Assembly (NCBI GenBank): GCA_963807975.1
Contig: CAWEDV010000005.1
Span: forward strand, 310,001-374,000
DNA from: JAACFF01 sp963807975
Lineage (GTDB): Bacteria > Chloroflexota > Anaerolineae > Promineifilales > Promineifilaceae
DNA length: 64,000 nt
Reading direction: 5' to 3'
Shown here piece by piece: positions 34,820 to 43,046 of the stretch. The notes beneath the pieces were generated by a model. The model saw only the letters and a list, made by a program, of their open reading frames with translations, did no database searches and was not told the DNA's origin. The translations under genes were made by a program, and so were the position numbers. Every line of letters begins with the position of its first letter. The stretch's first letter is position 1.

Positions 34820-36301
34820 ATGAAAACAACCATACTCCGCTCGCTTAAATATGTTGCTCCAGCATCTCTATTTGCGATCATAATCGTCATTGGGACGCTG
34901 ACCCTGCAGCAGCAAAGCGCGATTGCCGGACCTTCGCCGGACGCCGCTGATTTCGACGGAGAAATAACCAAAAACGTTTTGGATGAAGGGCAAAGGATTT
35001 CGACCAAAAAAACAGTGGTCGCCGATCCTGGAAATGAATGGCAGACCATCTTTGAAGCCAGCTTTGAGAACAACGACTGGGAGGATGACTGGTATCTAAA
35101 CGTTAGCCAGGGTGGAGAAGGCTACAAGTATGGAACCCGTGCCATTCAAAACATCTTTGATCCCGCCTCTACCAAGGTCGCTTGGTCAGTCGGAAAATCT
35201 CCTGCTGGAGAACCACCGTTGGATCCGTCTAAGGATGGCTATCCCGATGAAGTAAAAGCTTGGTTGATCGCTGGTCCATTTGACCTTTCCGCCGCGGCAA
35301 CCGTAAATCTCTCTTGGGAGTACTTCTTTGAGGCTGATGCTGGTGACACTTTCGCCGTACACGCCTCAACCGATCTGGTAAATTTCTCTGGCCCTGAGCA
35401 AAACGGGGGCAATGGAGAATGGCAGAAAAACCAATTGGATTTGAGTCAGGACTATGCGGGAGTGCCACAGGTATGGATCGCCTTTATCTTTAAGAGTGAT
35501 GATCTGCCAAATGCCAACGAAAAATTGGGCTTGTTAATTGATAATGTGATGGTTGAGGTGCGTGGAGCTTCAAAGACGCATATGCCCGTAATCATCTATG
35601 ATGTCACACCAACCCCAGACGTAACGCCTACACCGACAACCACACCAGGAGAACCTTACTACAAAGGCTTCACCAACAATATTGAGCCCTGGGATGAAGT
35701 GCGCTGGTCTAATGGAGCAGATTATGATTTGGATCACAGCGATGATTGCGAAGGTGATGTTTGCGGCTTCCTAAATCTCAATGTGAATAAAAGCGACCAC
35801 TATACCATAACATCACCCGAAATCGCTTCCATTCCGTACCCATATACCATCGAGACCGATGCCAAGATTCGCAGCCCGCGTGACGATGGAGATTCCTACG
35901 GCATTATCTTCGGGGCCAGCACAAACGGGGAGAAATGTCCTACTGATGATTTTAGCACCTGCTTCAATCATTATTATGAATTACGAACCCGCTACCGTGA
36001 CGATGGAGATGACCAATGGATGGAATTTAAACTGGTAAAGGTCACTGGGCACGATGAAAACAACCGACCACTAGGAACCGATTTAATCGGGTGGACAAAG
36101 ATCGGCGAAGATCCAGATAACTTTGTGGAGTGGGATGTCAAAGTCAAAGAAAACGCCGATATCGTCATAAAGGCGGATGATGAAACGGTCGGCGAAACCA
36201 ATGACAGTGACTTCATCAACAATCCTTTCTTTGGATTGATGGTAGCCTCCGGGTCAGAAGCGTCGTCGGAAGTTAAATTTGACTATTTTGAAGTGAAATA
36301 G
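34820..36301 (+). CDS. Secreted or anchored protein with two jelly-roll-like domains
   Basis: About 493 residues. The N-terminus has one hydrophobic span (PASLFAIIIVIGTLTLQQ), likely a signal peptide or anchor. Domain 1 (about 70-250) reads like a carbohydrate-binding or MAM-type beta sandwich (EASFENNDWEDDWYL; LSWEYFFEADAGDTFAV). A Thr/Pro linker (TPTPDVTPTPTTTP, about 268-281) joins it to domain 2 (about 285-490), a DUF1080/laminin-G-like fold (YTIETDAKIRSP, DSYGIIFGAS, ENADIVIKADDETVGE, FFGLMVASG). I choose ATG 34820 because GGGAG is spaced properly from it and abuts ATG 34811. No catalytic motif is seen; surface glycan binding is a guess. Confidence 0.75.
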   Translation: MKTTILRSLKYVAPASLFAIIIVIGTLTLQQQSAIAGPSPDAADFDGEITKNVLDEGQRISTKKTVVADPGNEWQTIFEASFENNDWEDDWYLNVSQGGEGYKYGTRAIQNIFDPASTKVAWSVGKSPAGEPPLDPSKDGYPDEVKAWLIAGPFDLSAAATVNLSWEYFFEADAGDTFAVHASTDLVNFSGPEQNGGNGEWQKNQLDLSQDYAGVPQVWIAFIFKSDDLPNANEKLGLLIDNVMVEVRGASKTHMPVIIYDVTPTPDVTPTPTTTPGEPYYKGFTNNIEPWDEVRWSNGADYDLDHSDDCEGDVCGFLNLNVNKSDHYTITSPEIASIPYPYTIETDAKIRSPRDDGDSYGIIFGASTNGEKCPTDDFSTCFNHYYELRTRYRDDGDDQWMEFKLVKVTGHDENNRPLGTDLIGWTKIGEDPDNFVEWDVKVKENADIVIKADDETVGETNDSDFINNPFFGLMVASGSEASSEVKFDYFEVK

Positions 36302-36309
36302 GGACAACA

Positions 36310-36329
36310 GTTGGCCAAAGCTGGCCAAC
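36310..36329 (+). repeat. 8-bp hairpin after the secreted-protein gene
   Basis: GTTGGCCA and TGGCCAAC pair around a 4-nt loop, 8 bp after the stop codon. No T run follows; a T-rich terminator lies 18 bp further on, so the two may act together. Confidence 0.55.
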
Positions 36330-36346
36330 AGATCATGATTATCTGA

Positions 36347-36390
36347 AGATGTAGGGAAGCAAAATGTAATAGCTTACCCTACATCTTTTT
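36347..36390 (+). terminator. Terminator overlapping the 3' end of lysS
   Basis: AGATGTAGGG (36347-36356) pairs perfectly with CCCTACATCT (36377-36386), followed by TTTTTCT. Inner AAGC/GCTT bases extend the stem. It ends transcripts of the secreted-protein gene. Its right arm is the complement of the last lysS codons (Lys-Asp-Val-Gly-stop). Confidence 0.85.
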
Positions 36391-37888
36391 CTCTTAAGTG
36401 AGGATAGAGCAGAACCTCTCGAATAGTACGTTTGTCTGTGAACAGCATGACAAGGCGGTCGACTCCTGTGCCAAACCCACCGTTAGGGGGCATTCCATAG
36501 GCCATAGCACGAATATAATCTTCGTCTATCGGATTTATCTCTTCATCGCCGCTGCTGTACAGTTCCTGCAATTCCTCGAAGCGCTTGCGCTGCTCCAGAG
36601 GATCATTAAGTTCAGTGAAGGCATTGCCCATTTCCATGCCGCCGATAAAGTATTCAAATCGCTCGACATGCTTAGGATCTCCAGGAATTGCTTTGGCAAG
36701 TGGGGAGATATCCCTGGGATACTCGGTGATAAAGGTCGGCTGGACGAGCATCGGCTCTACAAAATCGCCTAGCAAGCCATCGACCAGCTGTCCCCACGAT
36801 GCACCCTCCGGCGCGTTCCCACCATTACCGCGAATCGCCTTAGCTAGGCTTTGCGCATCTGGATACTCTGCATAATCAATCTCAGCAAACTTCTTAATGG
36901 CCTCTTGCATGGTTATCCTCGGCCAAGGAGCAGCGAGATCAATGCTTCTGCCACTGTAGGTTATCTGGGTTGATCCGAGAACTTGCTGGGCAGCAAAAGC
37001 AATCATTTTCTCAGTGAAATCCATCACATCTCGATAATCCCAATAGGCGGCATAAAACTCAAGCTGTGTAAATTCCGGATTGTGTTTAAAGCTCACGCCT
37101 TCATTGCGAAAATCACGCCCAATTTCATAAACACGCTCATATCCACCGACCAATAGGCGTTTTAGATACAACTCAAAGGAAATGCGTAAAAACAATTCCT
37201 GCTTCAACTGATTGTGAAATGTTGTGAATGGCCGGGCTGCAGCCCCACCATAAAGCGGCTGGAGGACTGGAGTTTCGACTTCCAGGAAGTCGTTGTCCTC
37301 AAAAAAGCGTCGTAATGCAGAAACCAACTTCGCACGCGTTCGAAAGATGTCGCGTACTTCAGGATTGACGGCTAGATCCGCATATCTTTGCCGGTATCTT
37401 TCTTCGATGTCGGTAAAAGCACTGTAACGGACTGTCTCGCCTTCTACTTCTTGCTCTTTAACAACTGGTAAAGGGCTAATCGCTTTGCTCAACAATTTCC
37501 ATTCCGTAACCCGAACGCTTATTTCACCCGTCCTCGTACGAAATAGGGCGCCGGAGGCCTGGATAAAATCTCCCAGATCAAGCAGCTTGCGGAAGATCGC
37601 ATGAGATTCCTCGCCGATTGCGTCACGGCGTACAAATAGCTGTAATCTGCCGAACTCGTCGGTTATATGGGCGAATACCGTTTTGCCCATATCGCGCACA
37701 CTAACCAATCGACCGCATACAGTTACAGCAACTGGTTCTTCTTCGCTGGCTGCTTCAAATGCCGCTATAGCCTTGGCAGTTGTATGTGTCCGCTCAATAC
37801 GCAGGGGATAGGGATTGACGCCCGCTTCGCGCAGTCGCTCTAACTTGTCTAATCTCTGCTGTTCAAGTTTAGATGGTTGCCAACTCAT
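36374..37888 (-). CDS. lysS: Lysyl-tRNA synthetase, class II
   Basis: The enzyme charges tRNA-Lys. The 504 residues comprise an N-terminal OB-fold anticodon-binding domain (about 55-150; VTVCGRLVSVRDMGKTVFAHI) and a class II catalytic domain. Motif 1 is FFEDNDFLEVETPVLQP, motif 2 RVYEIGRDFRNEGVSFKHNPEFTQLEFYAAYWDY and motif 3 GGFGTGVDRLVMLFT. The length and ending (IREVLLYPHLREKDVG) are normal. A GAGGTGATCG leader with good spacing precedes the ATG. Its 3' end forms part of a terminator stem read from the opposite strand. Confidence 0.96.
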   Translation of the reverse strand: MSWQPSKLEQQRLDKLERLREAGVNPYPLRIERTHTTAKAIAAFEAASEEEPVAVTVCGRLVSVRDMGKTVFAHITDEFGRLQLFVRRDAIGEESHAIFRKLLDLGDFIQASGALFRTRTGEISVRVTEWKLLSKAISPLPVVKEQEVEGETVRYSAFTDIEERYRQRYADLAVNPEVRDIFRTRAKLVSALRRFFEDNDFLEVETPVLQPLYGGAAARPFTTFHNQLKQELFLRISFELYLKRLLVGGYERVYEIGRDFRNEGVSFKHNPEFTQLEFYAAYWDYRDVMDFTEKMIAFAAQQVLGSTQITYSGRSIDLAAPWPRITMQEAIKKFAEIDYAEYPDAQSLAKAIRGNGGNAPEGASWGQLVDGLLGDFVEPMLVQPTFITEYPRDISPLAKAIPGDPKHVERFEYFIGGMEMGNAFTELNDPLEQRKRFEELQELYSSGDEEINPIDEDYIRAMAYGMPPNGGFGTGVDRLVMLFTDKRTIREVLLYPHLREKDVG

Positions 37889-37960
37889 CGATCACCTCAC
37901 CATAGCGGTCAATATCAAACATTTTGACTATATCACTAGACTATTCCTGGGGAATAGGCC

Positions 37961-37988
37961 GAAAAACAGCCCGTGCGAGGCACGGGCT
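37961..37988 (-). terminator. Rho-independent terminator of greA
   Basis: On the minus strand a 9-bp GC-rich stem (AGCCCGTGC with GCACGGGCT, 3-nt loop) is followed by GTTTTTC, 30 bp past the greA stop. It separates greA from lysS, which therefore needs its own promoter in the roughly 70-bp gap. Confidence 0.9.
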
Positions 37989-38017
37989 TGCTTAGTGCAT
38001 TCGCAAATCTGGACTAT

Positions 38018-38503
38018 CTAGTTGATCTTCACTACCTTGAAGTTGGTAATACCACCTGGTGCATCAACTTGAACCACGTCACCAGCTTTGGATCCTAGGA
38101 GGGCACGTCCCAAAGGACTCTCATTAGAAATGCGTCCTTCCACAGGATCTGCTTCTGCAGCGCCTACCAAATGGTAGCACTCCTCTTCATCATACCCTTC
38201 TTCAACCACAGTTACGCGATCGCCGATATTAACGATATCCGGAGTATCTCCGTTTTCTTCAATGATTTTGTAATTACCCAAAATATCTTCCAGTTCCTGG
38301 ATTCGTCCCTCCAGAAAAGATTGGGCGTTGCGAGCCGCCTCCAGCTCCGCATTATCAACAAAATCATCATCTTGACCATCTTCGAAAGCGGCATGCAGTC
38401 GATCTGCGACTTCTTCTCTGCCGACTGTCGTAAGAACCTTATACTCAGTCTGTAATTTGTCCAGCCCTGCTGGGGTAAGTAATGCCGGTTTATTTGCTAA
38501 CAT
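38018..38503 (-). CDS. greA: Transcription elongation factor GreA
   Basis: GreA rescues backtracked RNA polymerase by stimulating transcript cleavage. The 161 residues have an N-terminal coiled coil (about 8-80) with acidic tip residues in FEDGQDDDFVDNAELEAARN, where GreA normally has the D/E pair. The C-terminal FKBP-like domain shows VTVVEEGYDEEECYHLVG, RISNESPLGRALLGSKAGDVV and VDAPGGITNFKVVKI. It is monocistronic, with a strong promoter and its own terminator. Confidence 0.93.
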   Translation of the reverse strand: MLANKPALLTPAGLDKLQTEYKVLTTVGREEVADRLHAAFEDGQDDDFVDNAELEAARNAQSFLEGRIQELEDILGNYKIIEENGDTPDIVNIGDRVTVVEEGYDEEECYHLVGAAEADPVEGRISNESPLGRALLGSKAGDVVQVDAPGGITNFKVVKIN

Positions 38504-38532
38504 TTGAACTGTACCTAATTAAACTGGAAATA

Positions 38533-38610
38533 CCGCTGAACACAGCGGCATTACTCCACGAATTTCGAATTTGCGCCGAACATTATACCAAGTGTACTAT
38601 TCACAGACAA
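38533..38610 (-). promoter_or_regulatory. greA promoter and leader hairpin
   Basis: Minus strand: TTGTCT (38610-38605), 17-bp spacer, perfect TATAAT (38587-38582). The roughly 70-nt leader contains a hairpin CCGCTG/CAGCGG with a 4-nt loop (38533-38548) before the start codon. A hairpin in a gre leader could allow attenuation, but no terminator T run follows it. Confidence 0.7.
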
Positions 38611-38690
38611 ATTGACATTATTGACCGCTAATAGTTAACAAAATTGTTCATGCCCAGTCCCATTTAGGCTGGCCACGTGAGGAAGGAAAA

Positions 38691-39440
38691 ATGGATTCCC
38701 ATACCGAAAATCGACGTTTCTTGAGGAATGATGGCTGGAGCCAATGGGATATCATGGTTCCCGATCAGAAGAAGGGTGTTCCTCAACCGCCAATGCAGAA
38801 TCCTCTTCCCGCAGGGGCGCAGCTGATTGATTTGGAACCGGTAGAATCACTCAACCGGCATGATTTATCGCTGTTCGATGCGATCACCCAACGACGCTCC
38901 TTCAGAGATTACACTGGCCAGCCCTTAACGCTGGCTGACCTATCATTTCTATTGTGGGCGACCCAAGGTCTGCACAAGATCGCGGCCGACGGATCGCATA
39001 CTTTACGCAGTGTACCCTCCGCCGGGGCTTGCCACCCGCTTGAAACAAACCTGATTGTCAAACAAGTAACTGGGCTGGAACCGGGTCTATACCGCTACCA
39101 GGTGCTGGATCACAAACTTTATTTTGCCTGCCCAATGGCGGAGTTGACAGCTCGGGCAATTGATGACTCCTGGCTTCTACCTGGTGAAGCGGTACTCTTC
39201 GTTTGGACAGTCGTTCCATATCGCACTGAATGGCGCTATGATTTCCTATCACACAAGATGATTGCATTTGACGCCGGTCACGTTTGCCAGAATCTGTATT
39301 TAGCCAGCTTGGCTGTCGGGGCCGGGACCTGTGCCATCGGTTCCTTCCCACAAGATGAAATCGATGGGATCCTGGGCGTGGATGGCCAGCATGAATTCTC
39401 AATCTATATGGCAACCGTGGGCAAAATCGGTGAACTTTGA
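38691..39440 (+). CDS. SagB/ThcOx-type nitroreductase-family oxidoreductase
   Basis: The 249 residues belong to the FMN-dependent nitroreductase superfamily, SagB-like branch. LSLFDAITQRRSFRDYTGQPLTLADLSFLLWATQG, the SVPSAGACHPLETNLI motif, LEPGLYRYQVLDHKL and HVCQNLYLASLAVGAGTCAIGSF are all typical. In azole-forming peptide systems SagB oxidises azolines, but no cyclodehydratase or precursor-peptide gene is near, so this is probably a stand-alone oxidoreductase of unknown substrate. A GAGGAAGGA ribosome site precedes the ATG. The roughly 50-residue N-terminus (Trp-rich, charged) is family-typical. Confidence 0.85.
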   Translation: MDSHTENRRFLRNDGWSQWDIMVPDQKKGVPQPPMQNPLPAGAQLIDLEPVESLNRHDLSLFDAITQRRSFRDYTGQPLTLADLSFLLWATQGLHKIAADGSHTLRSVPSAGACHPLETNLIVKQVTGLEPGLYRYQVLDHKLYFACPMAELTARAIDDSWLLPGEAVLFVWTVVPYRTEWRYDFLSHKMIAFDAGHVCQNLYLASLAVGAGTCAIGSFPQDEIDGILGVDGQHEFSIYMATVGKIGEL

Positions 39441-39507
39441 GGACCCCTTAATGCCTCCTATGAAGATGACTCCAGCGCTAAATACCAACTTTATCTGGCG
39501 GAAATAA

Positions 39508-40284
39508 TCACGTATCTTCTTCCTTTTCCATTGCGTCGATTAATCTTTCTTTCCCCGCGCGATAACCATTTGCTGCCGCATCCATGATCTTGTCTCCGTA
39601 TCGAACAGCTATGAGAGCTAAGGTCACGTACAGTAGAAACAATAAGATCAATGAAGGCGTACACCAAGGATTGCCTATTCCTGTCCAATAACACAAAACC
39701 TGAATGGGAGCTTCTTCTAGCCTAGGAGACAACCGGGCCACAAAATCAGCTATTGAGACCAGGAAAAGAGCGATGCCCATGGGTCCCAGGAAAAACATTA
39801 CCGGTATCAGCAGCAGTTGCGCCAGCAGTAAATAAAGCGCTTCGAAAGAATAATAACCATAGCCTACTAACAGATTCCTTGGGGACCTTCTTACTTTTCC
39901 TTTGTACATATCAATAATAATCAAACCCATGGGTAATAGCAGGAGCAGGAAAGGCAATATGCCTAAGGGGAAGCGGCTGAAAAGATCCATCACTACGCCA
40001 ATAATCATTAGAACAACGGATATCCCGGCTAATATACCAAATACGTGAGCGAAAACTGTGGCATTCACCCATGTAATCTCACGTGCACTCATTTCGGGAG
40101 GCCGGCTGCGCACGATTAACGGAGTAAGCAAGGTCGCCAAACCAAAACTGCCCAATAGGAACATTCCCAAGTTGTCTAGATAGCGGGTATTCAGCCATTC
40201 CCAATTGGAACGATAAAAATAGCTCCCAATGATGAACAGCGTTGATGTGCACAGAAACAAGCCAAGATCAAGCACCTTTCTCAT
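39508..40284 (-). CDS. Hypothetical polytopic membrane protein
   Basis: About 258 residues with roughly seven hydrophobic spans and no recognisable motif. A basic loop near residues 130-140 (DMYKGKVRRSPRN) and a C-terminal amphipathic tail ending in acidic residues (DAMEKEEDT) are visible. I choose ATG 40284. The frame stays open to TTG 40302, but that lies within the -10 region (TGGCATAAT) and so should not be transcribed. The start codon lies 6 nt after the -10, which gives a leaderless message. It is divergent from the small membrane protein gene at 40359. Confidence 0.65.
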   Translation of the reverse strand: MRKVLDLGLFLCTSTLFIIGSYFYRSNWEWLNTRYLDNLGMFLLGSFGLATLLTPLIVRSRPPEMSAREITWVNATVFAHVFGILAGISVVLMIIGVVMDLFSRFPLGILPFLLLLLPMGLIIIDMYKGKVRRSPRNLLVGYGYYSFEALYLLLAQLLLIPVMFFLGPMGIALFLVSIADFVARLSPRLEEAPIQVLCYWTGIGNPWCTPSLILLFLLYVTLALIAVRYGDKIMDAAANGYRAGKERLIDAMEKEEDT

Positions 40285-40290
40285 GCGGCA

Positions 40291-40352
40291 ATTATGCCAC
40301 AAGGAGCTGTTTACCTCACTATTTGCCCTGAAAACGGATTAAATGCTAGACT
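40291..40352. promoter_or_regulatory. Divergent promoter pair with leaderless geometry
   Basis: Minus strand: extended -10 TGG-CATAAT (40299-40291) 6 nt before ATG 40284. Plus strand: TTGCCC (40323-40328), 18-bp spacer, TAGACT (40347-40352) preceded by TGC, 6 nt before GTG 40359. Neither start has a Shine-Dalgarno sequence and no room exists for one. Confidence 0.6.
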
Positions 40353-40358
40353 TCGCCT

Positions 40359-40556
40359 GTGATAACAAAAAGACAACTTGGCATTGGTTTTATACTGATC
40401 AGCCTTGCCGCTGTGGTGGGCTCTTTTGCATTTGATTTATTAGGTGGCGGTCAGTTCCAAGGTATAGGACCCGCGCAGCGAATTGCCCTAATCGCAGCAA
40501 GTATCGTTTTGCTCGTCGGCCTCAGTCTACTGCCTTTAGGAGACCGGCCCGCATGA
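40359..40556 (+). CDS. Small two-helix membrane protein
   Basis: The 65 residues start at GTG and hold two hydrophobic spans (about 8-28 and 42-60) separated by a Gly/Gln loop (LLGGGQFQGIGPAQR). The C-terminus is PLGDRPA. Its stop overlaps the ATG of the following GT39-like gene (ATGA), so the two are translationally coupled and may work together. No family is recognised. The GTG lies 6 nt after a -10 element, so this operon should start leaderless. Confidence 0.6.
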   Translation: MITKRQLGIGFILISLAAVVGSFAFDLLGGGQFQGIGPAQRIALIAASIVLLVGLSLLPLGDRPA

Positions 40557-42202
40557 GCTTAGTGGGGATTCTCGATAAGCCCAACCCGGCTGATAAAAGC
40601 AAAGTTTGGCAAAAAGTTCTCACCTGGCTGCCGGTCATTTTGATCGTCCTCGCCCTCCTTGCCTTTATTGGCTATTTCATGATCTACGCCAATTACGCAT
40701 GGAATCTGTTCCAATTCCCATTTGACTACGATCAAGGGGAAGGCTTTGAACTGATGGACACGGTTCTTTTCAGCCAAGGTGAGTGGCCCTATCGTGATAA
40801 TAACAGTTATCCTTTTTACTCCTCAAACTACCCCCCACTCTTCCACGTGGTCACCATACCTCTCGTCTGGCTGTTCGGCCCACAATATTGGACCGGTCGA
40901 TTGGTCTCGTTTTTGGGAACGCTAATAACGGCATTGGCCATCGGCTACACCGTACAGCGAAAAGGGAAAAGGTGGTGGCTGTCTACGCTGTCGGGACTCG
41001 CCTTTCTTGCTTCAAACTATGTCTATCATGTGGGTCCCCTATTTCGACAGCATATGTTCATGGTCATGTTTGAAACCCTTGCCGTTGTGCTTATGGCCAT
41101 AGCCATCGATAAGGAAGAAAAGGACGGTAAAAAACGGCCGTGGCAGCTCTTTTTGGTGATGCTTCTACTGCTCGCCGCAGGCTATACAAAGCAGCTTGCC
41201 TATGCCACGGTAGCAGCTGTCTTTATCTTCTTCTTTCTACGCCAAACCTGGCGGGCCATTATATGGGCAGTTCCTTTTGCGTTGGCAACCGGTGCAATAT
41301 TCCTGTGGATCGATTATTCCACCAACGGCATGTGGCTGCTTAACACAGTCACGGCCAATATCAATCCCTTCATCCCAGGCCAGGCTCAAGGTTTATTTCG
41401 GCAATGGTTACAACTGCACGTCGTCATCACCATTGTGGCCACCATTTACGCCATTTACCAATTGTATTTCGACCGTTTGTCAATCTACGCCATTTGGTTT
41501 GTTGTGGCCGTTCTTAACAGCATCACCGCCGGGAAATGGGGCGCCGGGGAATCCTATTTTGCGACCGCCATTGCTGCCAGCTGCATTTTGACCGGAATGA
41601 CTTTCGCTCACCTGTTGGATTGGTCAAAAACGCGCGGCTGGACCTGGCAGACAGCCGTGCTCACTGTTGTCCCCCTGCTCTTCCTTCTGCAAGCCAACCA
41701 GATGTTTCATATGCCGACTCATACACCCACATTGGCCGCTGTTGCCCGTGCTCTAGGAAGGCCAGACGCAGTCATGATCGCCCCTCAGACTTCTTGTTCT
41801 GCCCCACGCGAGGCGGAAGCGATTCCATATGTCGATGACGCTGGTGTCTCCTTATTAGGCCGGCCACCAAATCGAGCAGACCGTGAAGCAGGCATAGCCA
41901 TTACGAACTTCATTGCCGAGGGAGAAACGGCCGCATTCACTGAAGATGCTGGCTTCAACTTCTATCTCGATCGGGATGTCATCACCAATCCCACACAGCT
42001 CCTCAACCTATACAACAACAATGCCGTTGACTTAACCGAAATGTTGGCCATGTTGGATGAGCAGGCATTCGACACAGTTGTACTGCGGGCACAGTTTTAC
42101 CCACCCCCGGTTCTGGAAGCGATTGGCCAGCGCTATGAAACAGAAGAGCTAGTACAGATGAATGGGTTTGTATACTGTGTCATGTTTCCACGTGACCAAT
42201 AA
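40553..42202 (+). CDS. GT39-like polytopic membrane glycosyltransferase candidate
   Basis: The 549 residues contain an N-terminal helix, an extracytoplasmic loop with acidic residues (FDYDQGEGFELMDTV) followed by YPPLFHVVTIPLVWLFGP, roughly ten more helices to about residue 400, and a soluble tail (400-549). The layout resembles PMT/ArnT-type transferases that use polyprenyl-phosphate sugars. The tail has no known motif. The donor and acceptor are unknown; function is inferred from architecture only. Confidence 0.68.
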   Translation: MSLVGILDKPNPADKSKVWQKVLTWLPVILIVLALLAFIGYFMIYANYAWNLFQFPFDYDQGEGFELMDTVLFSQGEWPYRDNNSYPFYSSNYPPLFHVVTIPLVWLFGPQYWTGRLVSFLGTLITALAIGYTVQRKGKRWWLSTLSGLAFLASNYVYHVGPLFRQHMFMVMFETLAVVLMAIAIDKEEKDGKKRPWQLFLVMLLLLAAGYTKQLAYATVAAVFIFFFLRQTWRAIIWAVPFALATGAIFLWIDYSTNGMWLLNTVTANINPFIPGQAQGLFRQWLQLHVVITIVATIYAIYQLYFDRLSIYAIWFVVAVLNSITAGKWGAGESYFATAIAASCILTGMTFAHLLDWSKTRGWTWQTAVLTVVPLLFLLQANQMFHMPTHTPTLAAVARALGRPDAVMIAPQTSCSAPREAEAIPYVDDAGVSLLGRPPNRADREAGIAITNFIAEGETAAFTEDAGFNFYLDRDVITNPTQLLNLYNNNAVDLTEMLAMLDEQAFDTVVLRAQFYPPPVLEAIGQRYETEELVQMNGFVYCVMFPRDQ

Positions 42203-42232
42203 ATAGAAGTCGGATTTAATCAGGAGTTGAAG

Positions 42233-43000
42233 ATGGAGATTGAATTTAAGCACGCCATAACCAGGGAGCCCGGTCCGAACTTCGCATCGGGCTTAACAAC
42301 AGCTCAATTAGGCGCTCCAGACTACAAACTGGTTAAAGAACAGCACCAGGCATATGTTTCCATATTGAGATCATTGGGCGTCGAAGTCGAAGTCCTCTCC
42401 CCTTTGCTAGACTATCCTGATGCCTATTTCGTGGAAGACGTTGCCGTCGTCACGCCATCAATTGCCGTGATCAGCAGACCAGGTGCCGGGGAACGACGAG
42501 GAGAGGAAGCCTTCATTGAAGCGGCCCTTGCCAAGTATCTGCCAATTGCCAGGATTAATTCCCCCGGAACCTTGGATGGCGGCGATGTTATGCAAATTGG
42601 CGACAATTTCTACATTGGTGTATCTGCAAGGACCAATACGGAAGGGGCGCAACAATTATGCACAATCCTGCAGCAGCATGGTTACAACTGTTTTACCATT
42701 CCGGTCACCGGAGGGCTGCACTTGAAGAGTGATATAAGCTATGTCGGCCGGGGCACAATCCTTTCAACCAGGACAATCGCCAGTTCAGATTTATTTGCCG
42801 AATACCGCATGATCTTAATTGATGAAAAAGAGCTTTATGCTGCAAACTCTCTGCTAGTCAATGGTCACATCTTGACCCCAAGAGGATTTCTTAATACCAA
42901 GACCAAACTCATCGACGCCCATTTTGACATCATCGAGGTTGAGACCAGCGAACTGCAAAAAATGGATGGCGGCTTATCTTGCCTATCCCTACGCTTCTAA
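42233..43000 (+). CDS. Dimethylargininase / arginine-deiminase-like hydrolase
   Basis: The 255 residues have the pentein (guanidino-modifying) fold. Conserved pieces are FVEDVAVVTPSIAVISRPGAGERRGE, GTLDGGDVMQIGDNFYIGVSARTNTEGA, the catalytic His in VTGGLHLKSDISYVG and the nucleophilic Cys near the C-terminus in MDGGLSCLSLRF. The pattern fits DDAH, which splits N-methylated arginines into citrulline and methylamines; arginine deiminase is usually much longer. I choose ATG 42233 (GGAG 9 nt upstream). It sits between the GT39-like gene (30 bp) and scpA (46 bp), with no obvious metabolic link. Confidence 0.88.
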   Translation: MEIEFKHAITREPGPNFASGLTTAQLGAPDYKLVKEQHQAYVSILRSLGVEVEVLSPLLDYPDAYFVEDVAVVTPSIAVISRPGAGERRGEEAFIEAALAKYLPIARINSPGTLDGGDVMQIGDNFYIGVSARTNTEGAQQLCTILQQHGYNCFTIPVTGGLHLKSDISYVGRGTILSTRTIASSDLFAEYRMILIDEKELYAANSLLVNGHILTPRGFLNTKTKLIDAHFDIIEVETSELQKMDGGLSCLSLRF

Positions 43001-43046
43001 TCAGCCCATTGCCTGTAAACCAGATTATTGAACTGATATCCTTCTT

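Noticed and set aside
38640..38690. Possible TTAAC-containing Pho site before the SagB-like gene
   Set aside because: A single core without tandem repeats; not significant.
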